Positions 16,164-24,967 of a stretch of DNA of 64,000 bases are shown here, in pieces. The translations under genes were made by a program, and so were the position numbers. The first letter of the stretch is position 1, and each line of letters begins with the position of its first letter. The notes under the pieces were generated by a model that did no database searches, was not told where the DNA came from, and worked only from the letters and a program-made list of their open reading frames with translations. Origin of the DNA: Bacteroidales bacterium (GTDB lineage Bacteria > Bacteroidota > Bacteroidia > Bacteroidales > UBA12077); NCBI GenBank assembly GCA_028282785.1, contig JANQHE010000038.1, forward strand, positions 1 through 64,000, given 5' to 3'.

Positions 16164-16478
16164 AACAGGTGGAGTACTATATAATATCATTGCAACCGGA
16201 CACATCATACGATTAATTATAACTTCACATAATTCTCCTTATAAAAAGCGCGACAATCAACCAATTTAGAAAAGGAACATTGAAATATTGTGGAATAAAT
16301 CCTGTCAATAGCTCCAATCAAGAATTCAAGTCTAAAGTCTAGAAAAACCTGGTTAAAAAAAGTATCTTTATTAAGTGAAAAATTAAAATAACTACTGCCA
16401 AGAATAAATATGAGTCATTGGGCGGATAGTGCTAAATTTAAACATGTATACAATTAATAAAACAAAAAACCATTTAAT
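16164..16478. other. Gene-free spacer with a possible short gene remnant
   Basis: In the frame shifted from the upstream gene, about 34 codons read as TGGVLYNIIATGHIIRLII before a stop, which looks like a decayed membrane segment. The rest has no coding signal except the repeat motif near its right end. No start codon or family can be assigned. Confidence 0.3.
16414..16460 (+). repeat. Element shared with 24898-24945
   Basis: About 37 of 48 positions match the stretch at 24898-24945. The common core is GG[C/T]GGATAGT[G/A]CTAA, then TTTAA, CATGT and TTAATAAA-like sequence. Both copies stand just upstream of a gene on the + strand, and the core may be the right end of a second type of border element. 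Confidence 0.5.
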
Positions 16479-16871
16479 ATGAAATCATTTTATAAAATTA
16501 TCAATATTGTGACATCCATTTTGTTTGTTTATTTATTTTCACAATTATTTTTCTGGTCTGATTCTTTTGTCAAAGATTTAGGTTTGGAACCTTCAATTGC
16601 TTCACTTGTTCTTGCTCGAAGAGCTTCAATGTTTATGTTAGGGATTGCCATTTTGATGTTTTTTTCTAGGAATTTACCTGCTTCAAAAACAAGACAGATT
16701 ATATGTTTGTCGACGGGAGTAACTTTATTAGGTTTAGCCTGTATGGGGACATTTGAATTTATTACAGGAAATTTAAACTCTTCAATTATGGTAGCAATAG
16801 TTATTGAGTCGATTTTATGGATTTCTTACATGATAATTTTAATAAAGGATTGGAAAACAGAAAATAAATAA
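16479..16871 (+). CDS. Four-helix membrane protein
   Basis: The 130-residue product has four predicted transmembrane helices with a loop containing LARRASMFMLGIAILMFFSR. It resembles DUF4345-type small membrane proteins, but I would not fix the name. It begins 18 bases after the repeat motif at 16414 and lies 30 bases upstream of an SDR gene, so the two are probably co-transcribed. Confidence 0.65.
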   Translation: MKSFYKIINIVTSILFVYLFSQLFFWSDSFVKDLGLEPSIASLVLARRASMFMLGIAILMFFSRNLPASKTRQIICLSTGVTLLGLACMGTFEFITGNLNSSIMVAIVIESILWISYMIILIKDWKTENK

Positions 16872-16901
16872 TTAAAACATATAAAAGAATTAACAAACAA
16901 A

Positions 16902-17690
16902 ATGAAACCTCTAAAAGATAAAATAGTATTGGTAACAGGTGGAACACGAAATGTTGGAAAAGGAATTGCTTTGGCTCTTGGAGAAGCAGGAGCTACTGTA
17001 TATGTAACGGGTAGAAGTATTACCGAAAAGGATGTTGAAGACATTACAAAAGCAGGAGGAAAAGGAATAGCAATAGCTTGTAATCATGAAAATGATGACG
17101 AAGTTAAGCATGTTTTTGAGCTAATTAAAAAAAATGAAGGAAGGTTAGATATATTGGTTAATAATGCATGGGGAGGTTATAACAGGCTTAGAAACAGGAA
17201 AAAATATTCTGGTTTCAAGTGGAAAAATCCATTTTGGGAACAACCCATTGAATTGTGGGATGAAATGAACAAAGTTGGAGTTCGTTCTAATTATATATCA
17301 AGTCTTTATGCCACAGATTTGATGATAAAACAAAAGAGTGGATTAATTGTAAACATTTCTTTTTATGCAAGTCGAAAATACTATGGGAATGTAATTTATG
17401 GTGTTGCTAAAGCAGCTGTTGATAAAATGACTATGGATATGGCAGTCGAATTAAAGAAACATAAAATCACTTGTATTTCACTTTATCCCGGGTATATAGA
17501 TGACAAGAAAAAAGCGCCCAATCCAAAGAAAGAGACATCAATATTTGCAGGAAGAGCAATTGCTGCATTAGCCTCTGATAAAGGTATTATAAAAAAAACA
17601 GGACAAATATTAGTAGCAGCTGAACTTGCTAAAGGATATGATTTTACAGACATCGATGGAGTTCAACCGGAACCATTTGATGAACTGTAA
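16902..17690 (+). CDS. Short-chain dehydrogenase/reductase
   Basis: The 262-residue protein has the SDR nucleotide-binding motif VTGGTRNVGKG (from residue 11), a variant NNAWGG in place of NNAG (from 87), Ser153 and the YGVAK catalytic pair Tyr166/Lys170. TGRS at the end of strand 2 suggests NADP preference. It resembles DHRS1-like SDRs with the long QPIELWD insertion. The substrate is unknown. Confidence 0.9.
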   Translation: MKPLKDKIVLVTGGTRNVGKGIALALGEAGATVYVTGRSITEKDVEDITKAGGKGIAIACNHENDDEVKHVFELIKKNEGRLDILVNNAWGGYNRLRNRKKYSGFKWKNPFWEQPIELWDEMNKVGVRSNYISSLYATDLMIKQKSGLIVNISFYASRKYYGNVIYGVAKAAVDKMTMDMAVELKKHKITCISLYPGYIDDKKKAPNPKKETSIFAGRAIAALASDKGIIKKTGQILVAAELAKGYDFTDIDGVQPEPFDEL

Positions 17691-17896
17691 AAAAAACGGC
17701 AGGAAACAAAATCAATTTTAATCTCTATAATTAGAAATGAAGATATATATATAATTTAAAAAACGTTGTTCTACAATACGGGCGTAAACCAAATTAATGA
17801 TTATATTTGAAATGCATATACCGCTTTAGCGGGAGGATATCTGACAAAAACGGTACACAACTGTGCCTGAAACGTAATTTAAATCAACAAAGATAA
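17691..17896. other. Gene-free spacer after the SDR
   Basis: AT-rich with a small hairpin CCGCTTTAGCGG near 17820 and a stretch AACGTTGTTCTACAATACGG reminiscent of a border element's left end. Nothing coding is seen. It merges into the two gene remnants that follow. Confidence 0.35.
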
Positions 17897-18235
17897 GGAC
17901 AGATTAATTTTTATTGTTTTTTTCTTTCCTTATTCAGTTACTCAATTGATAGAACTATTGTTGAAGTATCAGAAGTTGAAAACAATATCCTCATCAATTT
18001 CCAAAAATTAGAAAGCAAGAGTATACTAAAGATTACAGGTAAGAATGAACCGGGAGAAAAACTTATACTCTGTTTAACCTTTATCGATAAAGAAAGTAAA
18101 GGAAGCCTTTCTACTCAATTGGTGAAATTTTACCACACTTCTGCAGATGGAAACTATGAACAAACTGACCCAAATGACGAATCCATATTAGCAAATTTAG
18201 AAACACCTGTTTTACCTTTTTACCGATGCATCTGA
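17897..18235 (+). pseudogene. 112-codon open frame without a start, gene remnant
   Basis: Between TAA at 17894 and TGA at 18233 the frame is open for 112 codons, with protein-like composition (RTIVEVSEVENNILINF, then KITGKNEPGEKLILCL and FYHTSADGNYEQTD) but no ATG. The first residues are hydrophobic, so the start of a secreted protein may have been lost. No family is recognised. The next wreck begins eight bases later, on the other strand. Confidence 0.4.
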
Positions 18236-18242
18236 ACGATAT

Positions 18243-18416
18243 TCAGATAGGACTACTCCACAAATAGCAAGCTAATTGATGTACATTATTGAAACAGGTA
18301 AATATCTTGGTAAACTTTTTAGTTTTTATTGGTGAATTGATGACTGTTACATCAAAAGTTAACTTAGAAACACCAATTCCAACATCAAAATCAAGAGTTT
18401 GTAAAGTTTTTTTCAT
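18243..18416 (-). pseudogene. IS110-family transposase N-terminal fragment
   Basis: The minus strand from the ATG at 18416 reads 57 codons. Residues 9-24 (DFDVGIGVSKLTFDVT) match the start of IS110 transposases, where GIDVSK carries the first catalytic aspartate of the DEDD site. Here that aspartate is glycine, and the rest of the gene is missing. It is a dead trace of an insertion sequence. Confidence 0.65.
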
Positions 18417-18564
18417 AACTTTAAATCTTAATTAAATAACTAGGCTAACTTTTCAAAACCTTTATAATAAGCCTTTATGCTTTAATACCTATTTGAACAG
18501 GTTCGCTAGAAATAAAATTATTTTATATCTCTAATTTAAAGGTTATGCACAAATTTAAAATGAC

Positions 18565-19914
18565 ATGAAATTACTTTCTAGTTTTATTATTGTAACCTTT
18601 CTATTATTTATATCTTGTCAATCAAGAAAAAATAGCCACCATGATCTTCATTGGGAAATGTACGTTTCAGCTGAAGAAGCCGGTTTTTCAACTGAAAAAT
18701 TAAATATTGCAAAAGCATATTATGATTCTATTGGCTCAGATGCAGTTTTTGTTGTGTACAAAGGGAATGTTCTCATTAATTGGGGCGAAACACATCGCCG
18801 TTTTGCTTGCCATAGTGTGCGTAAAAGTTTAATGAGTATGATATATGGTATTTATATTGACAATGCAACAATTGATACGAACAAAACTCTCCAGGAATTG
18901 GGAATTGATGATTATCCATACTATTTAACTCAACAGGAAAAGAAAGCCAGGGTTGCAGACCTACTTTCCGCTCGTTCAGGAATATACTTACCTGCAGCCG
19001 CCGAACCTATCCGCAATAGAAAACCTGAAAGGGGAAGCTATGAGCCAGGAACAAATTGGTGTTATAACAATTGGGATTTCAATGCCTTACTTACTATTCT
19101 AGAACAAGAATCAGGAAAAAATTTTAAGAAAATATTTTACGAAGATTTAGCTGCTCCTCTTCAACTGCAAGATTATCATACAAATCACCTTGACTATCAT
19201 TATGAACCCGAGAAATCAAAGCACCCAGCCTATCTTTTTAGATTATCGGCTAGGGATATGGCAAGGTTAGGATTACTGTACTTAAACAAGGGAAATTGGT
19301 TTGGAAAACAAATTATTTCAGAGGAATATATTAAAATTAGTACCTCACGAATATCAAATAAAGGTTGGGGAAATACTGGTTATGGGTATATGTGGTGGAT
19401 ACATAACGATTCACCATTTGATTCACTGGGAATGTATTCGGCCTTAGGAACTGGGGAACAATCTATCGATATTATTCCAAAGGCAGACATCGTTTTTGTA
19501 AACCGTTCAAACACTTACAAAAAAGAAAGAATAACCTGGCAACAACGGCGAAAATTAATTCGATTAATACTGGAAGCTAAAGTATCAGATATGAATCTGA
19601 AGCCAAAACTAAAGAAATTACCAGAACATGTAAAACCTATTTACTTACCTTTGAGTGATGATGATAAAGTAATTGCGGGTGAATATACAAACGATGAAAT
19701 GAATTTAATTATTTATTTTCAAGACAGTCTAATAATGACCGATTTTGGAAAAGGAAATTATCCATTATTAAAAACAAATAAAAACGAATTTTTAGTAGAA
19801 GATTTTGAAGCTGTACTTGAGTTTGAAAAAGATAATAATCAGGTGCAGTACATCAAATACTATTCATATGTTAACTGCAAGAATTATTCAATACTCAAAA
19901 TGAAATCTGAATGA
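18565..19914 (+). CDS. Serine hydrolase lipoprotein of the beta-lactamase/class C PBP fold
   Basis: The 449-residue product has a lipoprotein signal ending FISC (Cys18) and the class C signature S84-V85-R86-K87 (SxxK) with Y167-N168-N169 (YxN). Segments VADLLSARSGI and LSARDMARLGLLYLNKG are typical of the family, and GTGEQSIDI takes the place of the KTG region. Members act as esterases, peptidases or beta-lactamases; which applies here is unknown. It stands alone between transposon debris and a minus-strand pair. Confidence 0.88.
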   Translation: MKLLSSFIIVTFLLFISCQSRKNSHHDLHWEMYVSAEEAGFSTEKLNIAKAYYDSIGSDAVFVVYKGNVLINWGETHRRFACHSVRKSLMSMIYGIYIDNATIDTNKTLQELGIDDYPYYLTQQEKKARVADLLSARSGIYLPAAAEPIRNRKPERGSYEPGTNWCYNNWDFNALLTILEQESGKNFKKIFYEDLAAPLQLQDYHTNHLDYHYEPEKSKHPAYLFRLSARDMARLGLLYLNKGNWFGKQIISEEYIKISTSRISNKGWGNTGYGYMWWIHNDSPFDSLGMYSALGTGEQSIDIIPKADIVFVNRSNTYKKERITWQQRRKLIRLILEAKVSDMNLKPKLKKLPEHVKPIYLPLSDDDKVIAGEYTNDEMNLIIYFQDSLIMTDFGKGNYPLLKTNKNEFLVEDFEAVLEFEKDNNQVQYIKYYSYVNCKNYSILKMKSE

Positions 19915-20347
19915 GCAATTATATGGATACATAATGCAGGATATATGAGTATGGCCAAGAGTAATTTTCAAAACTTTGTAATCAATTATTATCCAAAGCT
20001 ACCGAACAATTTTGATTATCATTAACGAGCAAATTTAAGATCAAAAAAGCTATGTGTAACAAATATATAAAAACAATAGCAAATAGCAGTAAATTTAAGG
20101 ACTGTAACCCGCTTTAAAGTCGTCACATTCTGATAAATTCGAACCTCTCGATTGTTTAATCAACTTATAATAAATAATTTACAATAAACTTAAATTAATA
20201 AACCGTAAGTGTAAACTTTCTATATTTTGCCATGTGCTAATTTAATAATTTTTAAATAGCACAGCTAGAACATACATTACCACCGTCTTTGACGGTGGTT
20301 TTTAGATTCTAATAAAAACCGCAAGCAGCTTTGAAAGTTATTTTAGA
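19915..20347. other. Gene-free stretch with a terminator
   Basis: No convincing gene is seen; a 26-codon frame near 19945 has no support. AT-rich throughout, with a fragment GGACTGTAACCCGC. Its only clear feature is the GC-rich terminator at 20279. Confidence 0.5.
20279..20303 (+). terminator. Rho-independent terminator
   Basis: ACCACCGTC, loop TTT and GACGGTGGT form a perfect 9-bp stem followed by TTTT on the + strand. It lies 365 bases after the beta-lactamase-like gene and before the end of the minus-strand NTF2-like gene, so it would stop + strand transcription from entering that gene. Confidence 0.8.
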
Positions 20348-20779
20348 TTAATTTATTTTTTCTATGTGGTCTATGGCAGTCACAATTTTCCATTTGTTTT
20401 GGAACTTATATAAAAATAAGTAATCCACAGCTTTTATATTGCTTCTTTGCATCTCTATTTTAGCGCTGGCAGCATTACCTGTAATATCGATATATACGAT
20501 ATTATACTGCACATCAGGTAGGTTCTTTTTTTTACTTCGCTGGCTTATCCATTCATCTCTTGATTTTGATATCAACAAGCTATCAGAATGGCCCAGGATC
20601 CTGAACTCATTATGAATACCTTCTTTTGCCTTAATAAAATCATGTGCATTTATTAAACCATTAATGTATGATTTTATAATTACCTGCTCAACTTCCTCCA
20701 TATCGCTAGGTTGCGCCATTATTATTAATGGAAAGAGAAATATAAAGCAAGTTAAAATGATTGTTGTTAACTTTTTCAT
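20348..20779 (-). CDS. Secreted NTF2-like protein (putative lumazine-binding type)
   Basis: The 143-residue product starts with a signal peptide (to about MAQPSD) and continues as a SnoaL/NTF2-like fold: VEQVIIKSYINGLINAHDF near the start, then GNAASAKIEM and the final YLFLYKFQNKWKIVTAIDH strand typical of the lumazine-binding-like family. No function is established. Together with the next gene it is the only intact minus-strand gene in the accessory region. Confidence 0.75.
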   Translation of the reverse strand: MKKLTTIILTCFIFLFPLIIMAQPSDMEEVEQVIIKSYINGLINAHDFIKAKEGIHNEFRILGHSDSLLISKSRDEWISQRSKKKNLPDVQYNIVYIDITGNAASAKIEMQRSNIKAVDYLFLYKFQNKWKIVTAIDHIEKIN

Positions 20780-20853
20780 ATATTAAATAATTTAATGTTA
20801 CAAATATTTTAGGTGTAACTGGTTTTATAAAGATAGTATTAATATTAAGAATA

Positions 20854-21756
20854 TTAGTTTAATAACTTTTGATTAAACCAACTTACCATTTCTAACCGTG
20901 CTTTTTCTCCATACTCAAAATGATATCCTTCTTTATTTCGAAATTCATGCCCAATTCTTTCAAACTCAATAAACTTAGACTCCACGCCTAATTTCTCAAG
21001 ATGTAGCTCTAAATCTTTACAATCTTGTGTAATAAAAGGAAAGTCTTCAGAACCATAAACCACTAACATAGAAGGTGAGTTTTTTGATAATTGCTCCTTA
21101 ATAGATAATTGTTTTAATAATTCATCATCTAAGTGCAAAGCAGCCAGGTTATTAAAAGCTTCAGTTGAATTGTTTTTCAAACGAATATAATCGTACCCAC
21201 CTGGGTAAAAAGCTGCGACAGTTTTAATTCCTTCAAAAGTAGATGCCAGGTATGTTGCCAAATAACCGCCGGCACTTGCCCCAAATAATCCAATTTTAGT
21301 TGAGTCAATACCATAATTATCTGCGTTAAACTTTAAAAACTGTAATGCCCGCTTGTAGTCATCTACAATTTCATCCAGAGTAAATTTTGGGCTACTTCCG
21401 TGCCTAATATCAAAAATAGTAAATCCTTTATTCAATAACTCATCCATGCTAAATTGGGCTAATGGCGGATATTTAAAGCCTTCAGGTACTATTTCCAGCT
21501 CTTCTTTACTAAGATACTCGTAAGTTTTACCGTTATTTTTCTTTATAAATCTGATTTTACCAGATACATACCCGCCACTATTCATGAATACAATTGCTGC
21601 CTTATTGGGATTATGTGGTATTAAAACATCCATTGTTAATGCCATGCCAAACTTACATGCATAAATCTCGTCAGCTTTTATTGTTACATTAGAAACCTGC
21701 GAATGGGTATTTAATGTAGTAATCATCAGAAATAGACTAAACAAATTTTTTTTCAT
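20854..21756 (-). CDS. Secreted alpha/beta hydrolase (esterase-like)
   Basis: The 300-residue product has a signal peptide (cleavage near THSQ), an oxyanion segment FMNSGGYVSG and the nucleophile elbow GASAGG with Ser161. An acid in YGSEDFPF and a histidine in IGHEF complete a plausible triad. It belongs to the esterase/prolyl oligopeptidase-like group. It lies upstream of the NTF2-like gene on the minus strand (74-base gap) and divergent from a membrane LuxR regulator, whose target it may be. Confidence 0.85.
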   Translation of the reverse strand: MKKNLFSLFLMITTLNTHSQVSNVTIKADEIYACKFGMALTMDVLIPHNPNKAAIVFMNSGGYVSGKIRFIKKNNGKTYEYLSKEELEIVPEGFKYPPLAQFSMDELLNKGFTIFDIRHGSSPKFTLDEIVDDYKRALQFLKFNADNYGIDSTKIGLFGASAGGYLATYLASTFEGIKTVAAFYPGGYDYIRLKNNSTEAFNNLAALHLDDELLKQLSIKEQLSKNSPSMLVVYGSEDFPFITQDCKDLELHLEKLGVESKFIEFERIGHEFRNKEGYHFEYGEKARLEMVSWFNQKLLN

Positions 21757-21969
21757 TTTTTTAAGTTTTAAATTTATAATGGTAAAATTACTAGCCTTTT
21801 TTATAATTGGAAATAGTAATAAATTCTCAAAAAGCTATATAGTAAATTATTACTAAAACTAATTAATAGCTGAAAATTTTAAATAATTGTGATTTTTAAA
21901 TCTCTGCTTTTCTTAAATTGCTGCCTGGGATATTATAGTGAATAATATTCTCTATCAAAAACGTGCTAT

Positions 21970-22920
21970 ATGAAACACATACAAATACTTTTTCTTATAT
22001 TAAATGTTCTAATAGGAGTTGGCATAATATATTACTCGTATATTCAACAAAAAACCTATAAAAAGCCGCTTCTTAAAAACTTAATGCTATATATAATTTG
22101 TTTTAATGTGCTAATTTTGGTGAATTTAAGTTACAAATATTTATTGTCTAATATTTTCTTAGATGATTTTGATAAAATTCCAAATTATGTTACTTCCATT
22201 CTCTTTCTTATTATCTTTTTTAGTGAATTTGGCTTTGTCTTTTATTTAATTAAAACAATTCTAAATTTGGCCAACAAAAAGATGCCCATAACTTTAAATT
22301 ACGTGGCCGGTAGTTGGGGGTTATTATTTACAGCTTTATCTATTACAGGTATTTTTCTGTATAATAATAATTCAAATATTGATTTTATTTTTACAGTTCA
22401 TAAGTTATGGGTGTTTTCAATTATTTTAGTGGTATTTACCGCATTAACAGCATTATTTTTTATGCGCAAAAAAGCTAACCAAAAACAGAAGGAAGCAATT
22501 AAAAGGTTTTTGATTTTATTTAGCATGGCATTTTTTTTATTTGCAATATCACAAATAGATTTTTATTATTTAAAAATAGGAATAACGGATTATGATCCTA
22601 TAATTCTGTTAATAGTAAACCTGACACCTTTTTTATGGCTACAAATGAGCAAAACAAAATTAAGCTTTTGGGCAAATACCAACTCAATTAGCTTAAGTGC
22701 TAATCTTTCTAAAACAATTGATAAATACAATATCTCAGATCGTGAGGAAGAAGTAATAAAACTAGTTATTGAGGGTAAATCGAATAAAGAAATTGAGGAA
22801 GAGCTTTATATTTCATTTAATACTGTTAAAAATCATATCTACAATATTTATAAGAAAATTGGCGTAAAAAGTAGAACCCAATTAATTAACTTTTTTAGTA
22901 ATAATACCCGCATCTCATAA
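21970..22920 (+). CDS. Seven-helix membrane protein with LuxR-type HTH
   Basis: The 316-residue protein has seven hydrophobic helices to about residue 225 and a C-terminal LuxR/GerE HTH (YNISDREEEVIKLVIEGKSNKEIEEELYISFNTVKNHIYNIYKKIGVKSRTQL). It is a one-component membrane regulator. It is transcribed divergently from the esterase/NTF2-like pair across a 213-base AT-rich region, which makes that pair the likely regulon. The signal is unknown. Confidence 0.88.
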   Translation: MKHIQILFLILNVLIGVGIIYYSYIQQKTYKKPLLKNLMLYIICFNVLILVNLSYKYLLSNIFLDDFDKIPNYVTSILFLIIFFSEFGFVFYLIKTILNLANKKMPITLNYVAGSWGLLFTALSITGIFLYNNNSNIDFIFTVHKLWVFSIILVVFTALTALFFMRKKANQKQKEAIKRFLILFSMAFFLFAISQIDFYYLKIGITDYDPIILLIVNLTPFLWLQMSKTKLSFWANTNSISLSANLSKTIDKYNISDREEEVIKLVIEGKSNKEIEEELYISFNTVKNHIYNIYKKIGVKSRTQLINFFSNNTRIS

Positions 22921-23000
22921 TTTTTTTAAATAGGTTGTATTAATAAAATAACAACTATGAATATATAGTATAGTTACCAAACATATAAAAAATTACGATT

Positions 23001-23924
23001 ATGAAAAAGACAAAATTATCTATTTTATTGTTTGCTATAATGCTAGGTTCAACATTTGCACAAGAGAATACTGGGATAAATACTAACTTGCCGCTTCTAA
23101 AAGGCAAATATCTTGGACAAGAGCCTCCTGGCATGAAATCTGAAGAATTTGCTCCATATTTCTTTGCAACAGGCCTGAAGCAAAATAAGTTTTACTTTTC
23201 AAAAGATGGGCATGAACTATATTTTACTCAACGGGGAGATAAATTTAGTTCAACTAAAATATATTGTATGAAAGAAATTGATAGCGTATGGAATATCCCG
23301 GAAGTTCTGTTTTTTTCAAAAGAATATATTAATAATGAGATTTCATTATCGCCTGATAACCAAATGTTATTTTTTACTTCCAATCGGCCTGACACGAATA
23401 TTCTAAATTCAAAAATGCAACCTGATATTTGGTACGTTGAAAAAGATGAGAATGGCAATTGGGGAAATCCGATAAATGCCGGGTCAGTTATTAATACGCC
23501 CAATGTTGAAGCTCAGCCATTTTTAGGTGTTAACGGCAACTTCTATTTCACAAATATGACAGGTATTTTTGAATCTAAATTTATTGATGAGAAATTTCAA
23601 CCTCCAGTCCCAATTGAAATTGGTTTAAATACTGATACATATAAAAACAGTGGTCCCTGCTTATCCAATGGTACAAATTACTTGATTTTTCATTCTAACC
23701 GCGAAGGAGGTTTTGGCAATTGGGATTTATATGTAAGCTTCAAAACCCAATCAGGTAACTGGTCGGATCCTATTAATTTGGGCAGTACGATTAATACGGC
23801 GGATACGGAAAGCAATGCAACAATGTCTCCGGATGGAAAATACATGTTTTTTTCGCGTAATGGTAAAATTTATTGGGTTTCTACAGAAACTATTGATAAA
23901 CTGAAACCAGAAGATTTGAACTAA
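23001..23924 (+). CDS. Secreted PD40/WD40-like beta-propeller protein
   Basis: The 307-residue product has a signal peptide (to about TFAQ) and repeated PD40 blades: FSKDGHELYFTQRG, LSPDNQMLFFTSNRPD, LSNGTNYLIFHSNREGG and MSPDGKYMFFSRNG. Such propellers are found in TolB and many secreted Bacteroidota proteins and bind peptides or glycans. A paralogue lies at 24968 with an NmrA-like gene between them. The exact role is unknown. Confidence 0.82.
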   Translation: MKKTKLSILLFAIMLGSTFAQENTGINTNLPLLKGKYLGQEPPGMKSEEFAPYFFATGLKQNKFYFSKDGHELYFTQRGDKFSSTKIYCMKEIDSVWNIPEVLFFSKEYINNEISLSPDNQMLFFTSNRPDTNILNSKMQPDIWYVEKDENGNWGNPINAGSVINTPNVEAQPFLGVNGNFYFTNMTGIFESKFIDEKFQPPVPIEIGLNTDTYKNSGPCLSNGTNYLIFHSNREGGFGNWDLYVSFKTQSGNWSDPINLGSTINTADTESNATMSPDGKYMFFSRNGKIYWVSTETIDKLKPEDLN

Positions 23925-23933
23925 CAAATAAGT

Positions 23934-23972
23934 GTGGTAACAATGCATGCCCGTCCGGCGGCGGGTAGACGA
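23934..23972. repeat. Border-element start interrupted by a GC-rich palindrome
   Basis: GGTAACAATGCATG, the left end typical of border elements, runs straight into a GC-rich dyad (CCCGTCCGGCGGCGGG) with outer CGTC/GACG arms. The remainder of the border element is missing. Confidence 0.4.
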
Positions 23973-23999
23973 AATAATAGCAAATAAACAACAATAAAA

Positions 24000-24872
24000 A
24001 TGGAGAATGACATGAATATAATTGTTGGAGCAACAGGACAAGTTGGCTCACATTTAATCAACAGATTATTGGAAAACGGTGCCCTTGCAGTGGCTGTTGT
24101 TCGTGCCCCAGGCAAAGTTAAAAATACTAAAATAAAGGTTCGGCAAGCAGACTTATTTGTCACAAGCCAAGTTGTGAAAGCTTTTAAAGGAGGAACGACT
24201 GCATTTCTATTGACACCTGAAAACCCTACTTCAAATGACATTATTGGAGACACTAAGAAAATAGTTGAAAATTATAGAAGGGCTGTTGAAGTAAATGGAA
24301 TAAAAAGAATAGTTTGCTTGTCTAGTATCGGTGCTCATATTGAAGGAAAAACAGGTAACCTAACGATGTCAAGGCTTCTAGAACAAGGCTTTAGTGGATT
24401 GAACATTGAAAAAATATTTGTCAGGCCATCATATTATTTCAGTAATTGGCTTGGCTATTATGATACGATCGAACAATATGGAGTTTTACCTACTTTTTTT
24501 CCTGATGGCCTAAAAATATCAATGCATTCGCCTCTTGACCTGGCAAATTTTCTTGCTGATATTTTGACAAAAACAAGTCAAACTGAGACTAATAAAGTTT
24601 ACGAATTAGTAGGGCAAGAAAAATATAGTTCGCTTGACATTGCTAATGCTTTTTCATCTCTATTAGGAAAAGAAGTATTTACACAATCAATTCCAAGTGA
24701 TAAATGGAAAGAAACGCTTATGTCGGTAGGTTTTACAGAAAACACCGCCAATAATATGGTAGATATGACACAAGCAGTAATCGACGGATTGACAGTTCCG
24801 GAATTCCCAAACGAAACAATAGCATTAAAAACAACGATTGATAATTACTTAAAAGGACAACTAAGAAAATAA
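24000..24872 (+). CDS. NmrA-like NAD(P)-binding protein
   Basis: The 290-residue product opens with NIIVGATGQVGSHLINRLL, the GxxGxxG nucleotide-binding motif of atypical SDRs, and continues as an NmrA/azoreductase-like fold (AFLLTPENP, RIVCLSSIGAH, RPSYYFSNWLGYY). The usual SDR YxxxK is not evident, as in many NmrA-like members that act as redox sensors or quinone reductases. Translation could start at 24000 or at the ATG at 24012. Confidence 0.85.
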   Translation: MENDMNIIVGATGQVGSHLINRLLENGALAVAVVRAPGKVKNTKIKVRQADLFVTSQVVKAFKGGTTAFLLTPENPTSNDIIGDTKKIVENYRRAVEVNGIKRIVCLSSIGAHIEGKTGNLTMSRLLEQGFSGLNIEKIFVRPSYYFSNWLGYYDTIEQYGVLPTFFPDGLKISMHSPLDLANFLADILTKTSQTETNKVYELVGQEKYSSLDIANAFSSLLGKEVFTQSIPSDKWKETLMSVGFTENTANNMVDMTQAVIDGLTVPEFPNETIALKTTIDNYLKGQLRK

Positions 24873-24945
24873 CAACGGCCCGTTAACAAAAAACATAGGC
24901 CATATGGTGGATAGTACTAACTTTAAGCATGTTTACATTTATTAA
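24870..24945 (+). repeat. Cassette-boundary element, second type
   Basis: It overlaps the NmrA-like stop, with ACAACGGCCCGTTAACAAAAA at the left, and ends with the GGTGGATAGTACTAAC block shared with 16414-16460. The GGCC words at 24877 and 24897 can pair. It separates the NmrA-like gene from the second PD40 gene. Confidence 0.45.
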
Positions 24946-24967
24946 ATTATCAGAACCAACAATGAAT

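Noticed and set aside
19945-20025. 26-codon frame after the beta-lactamase-like gene
   Set aside because: Too short, no conserved feature and no promoter or partner.
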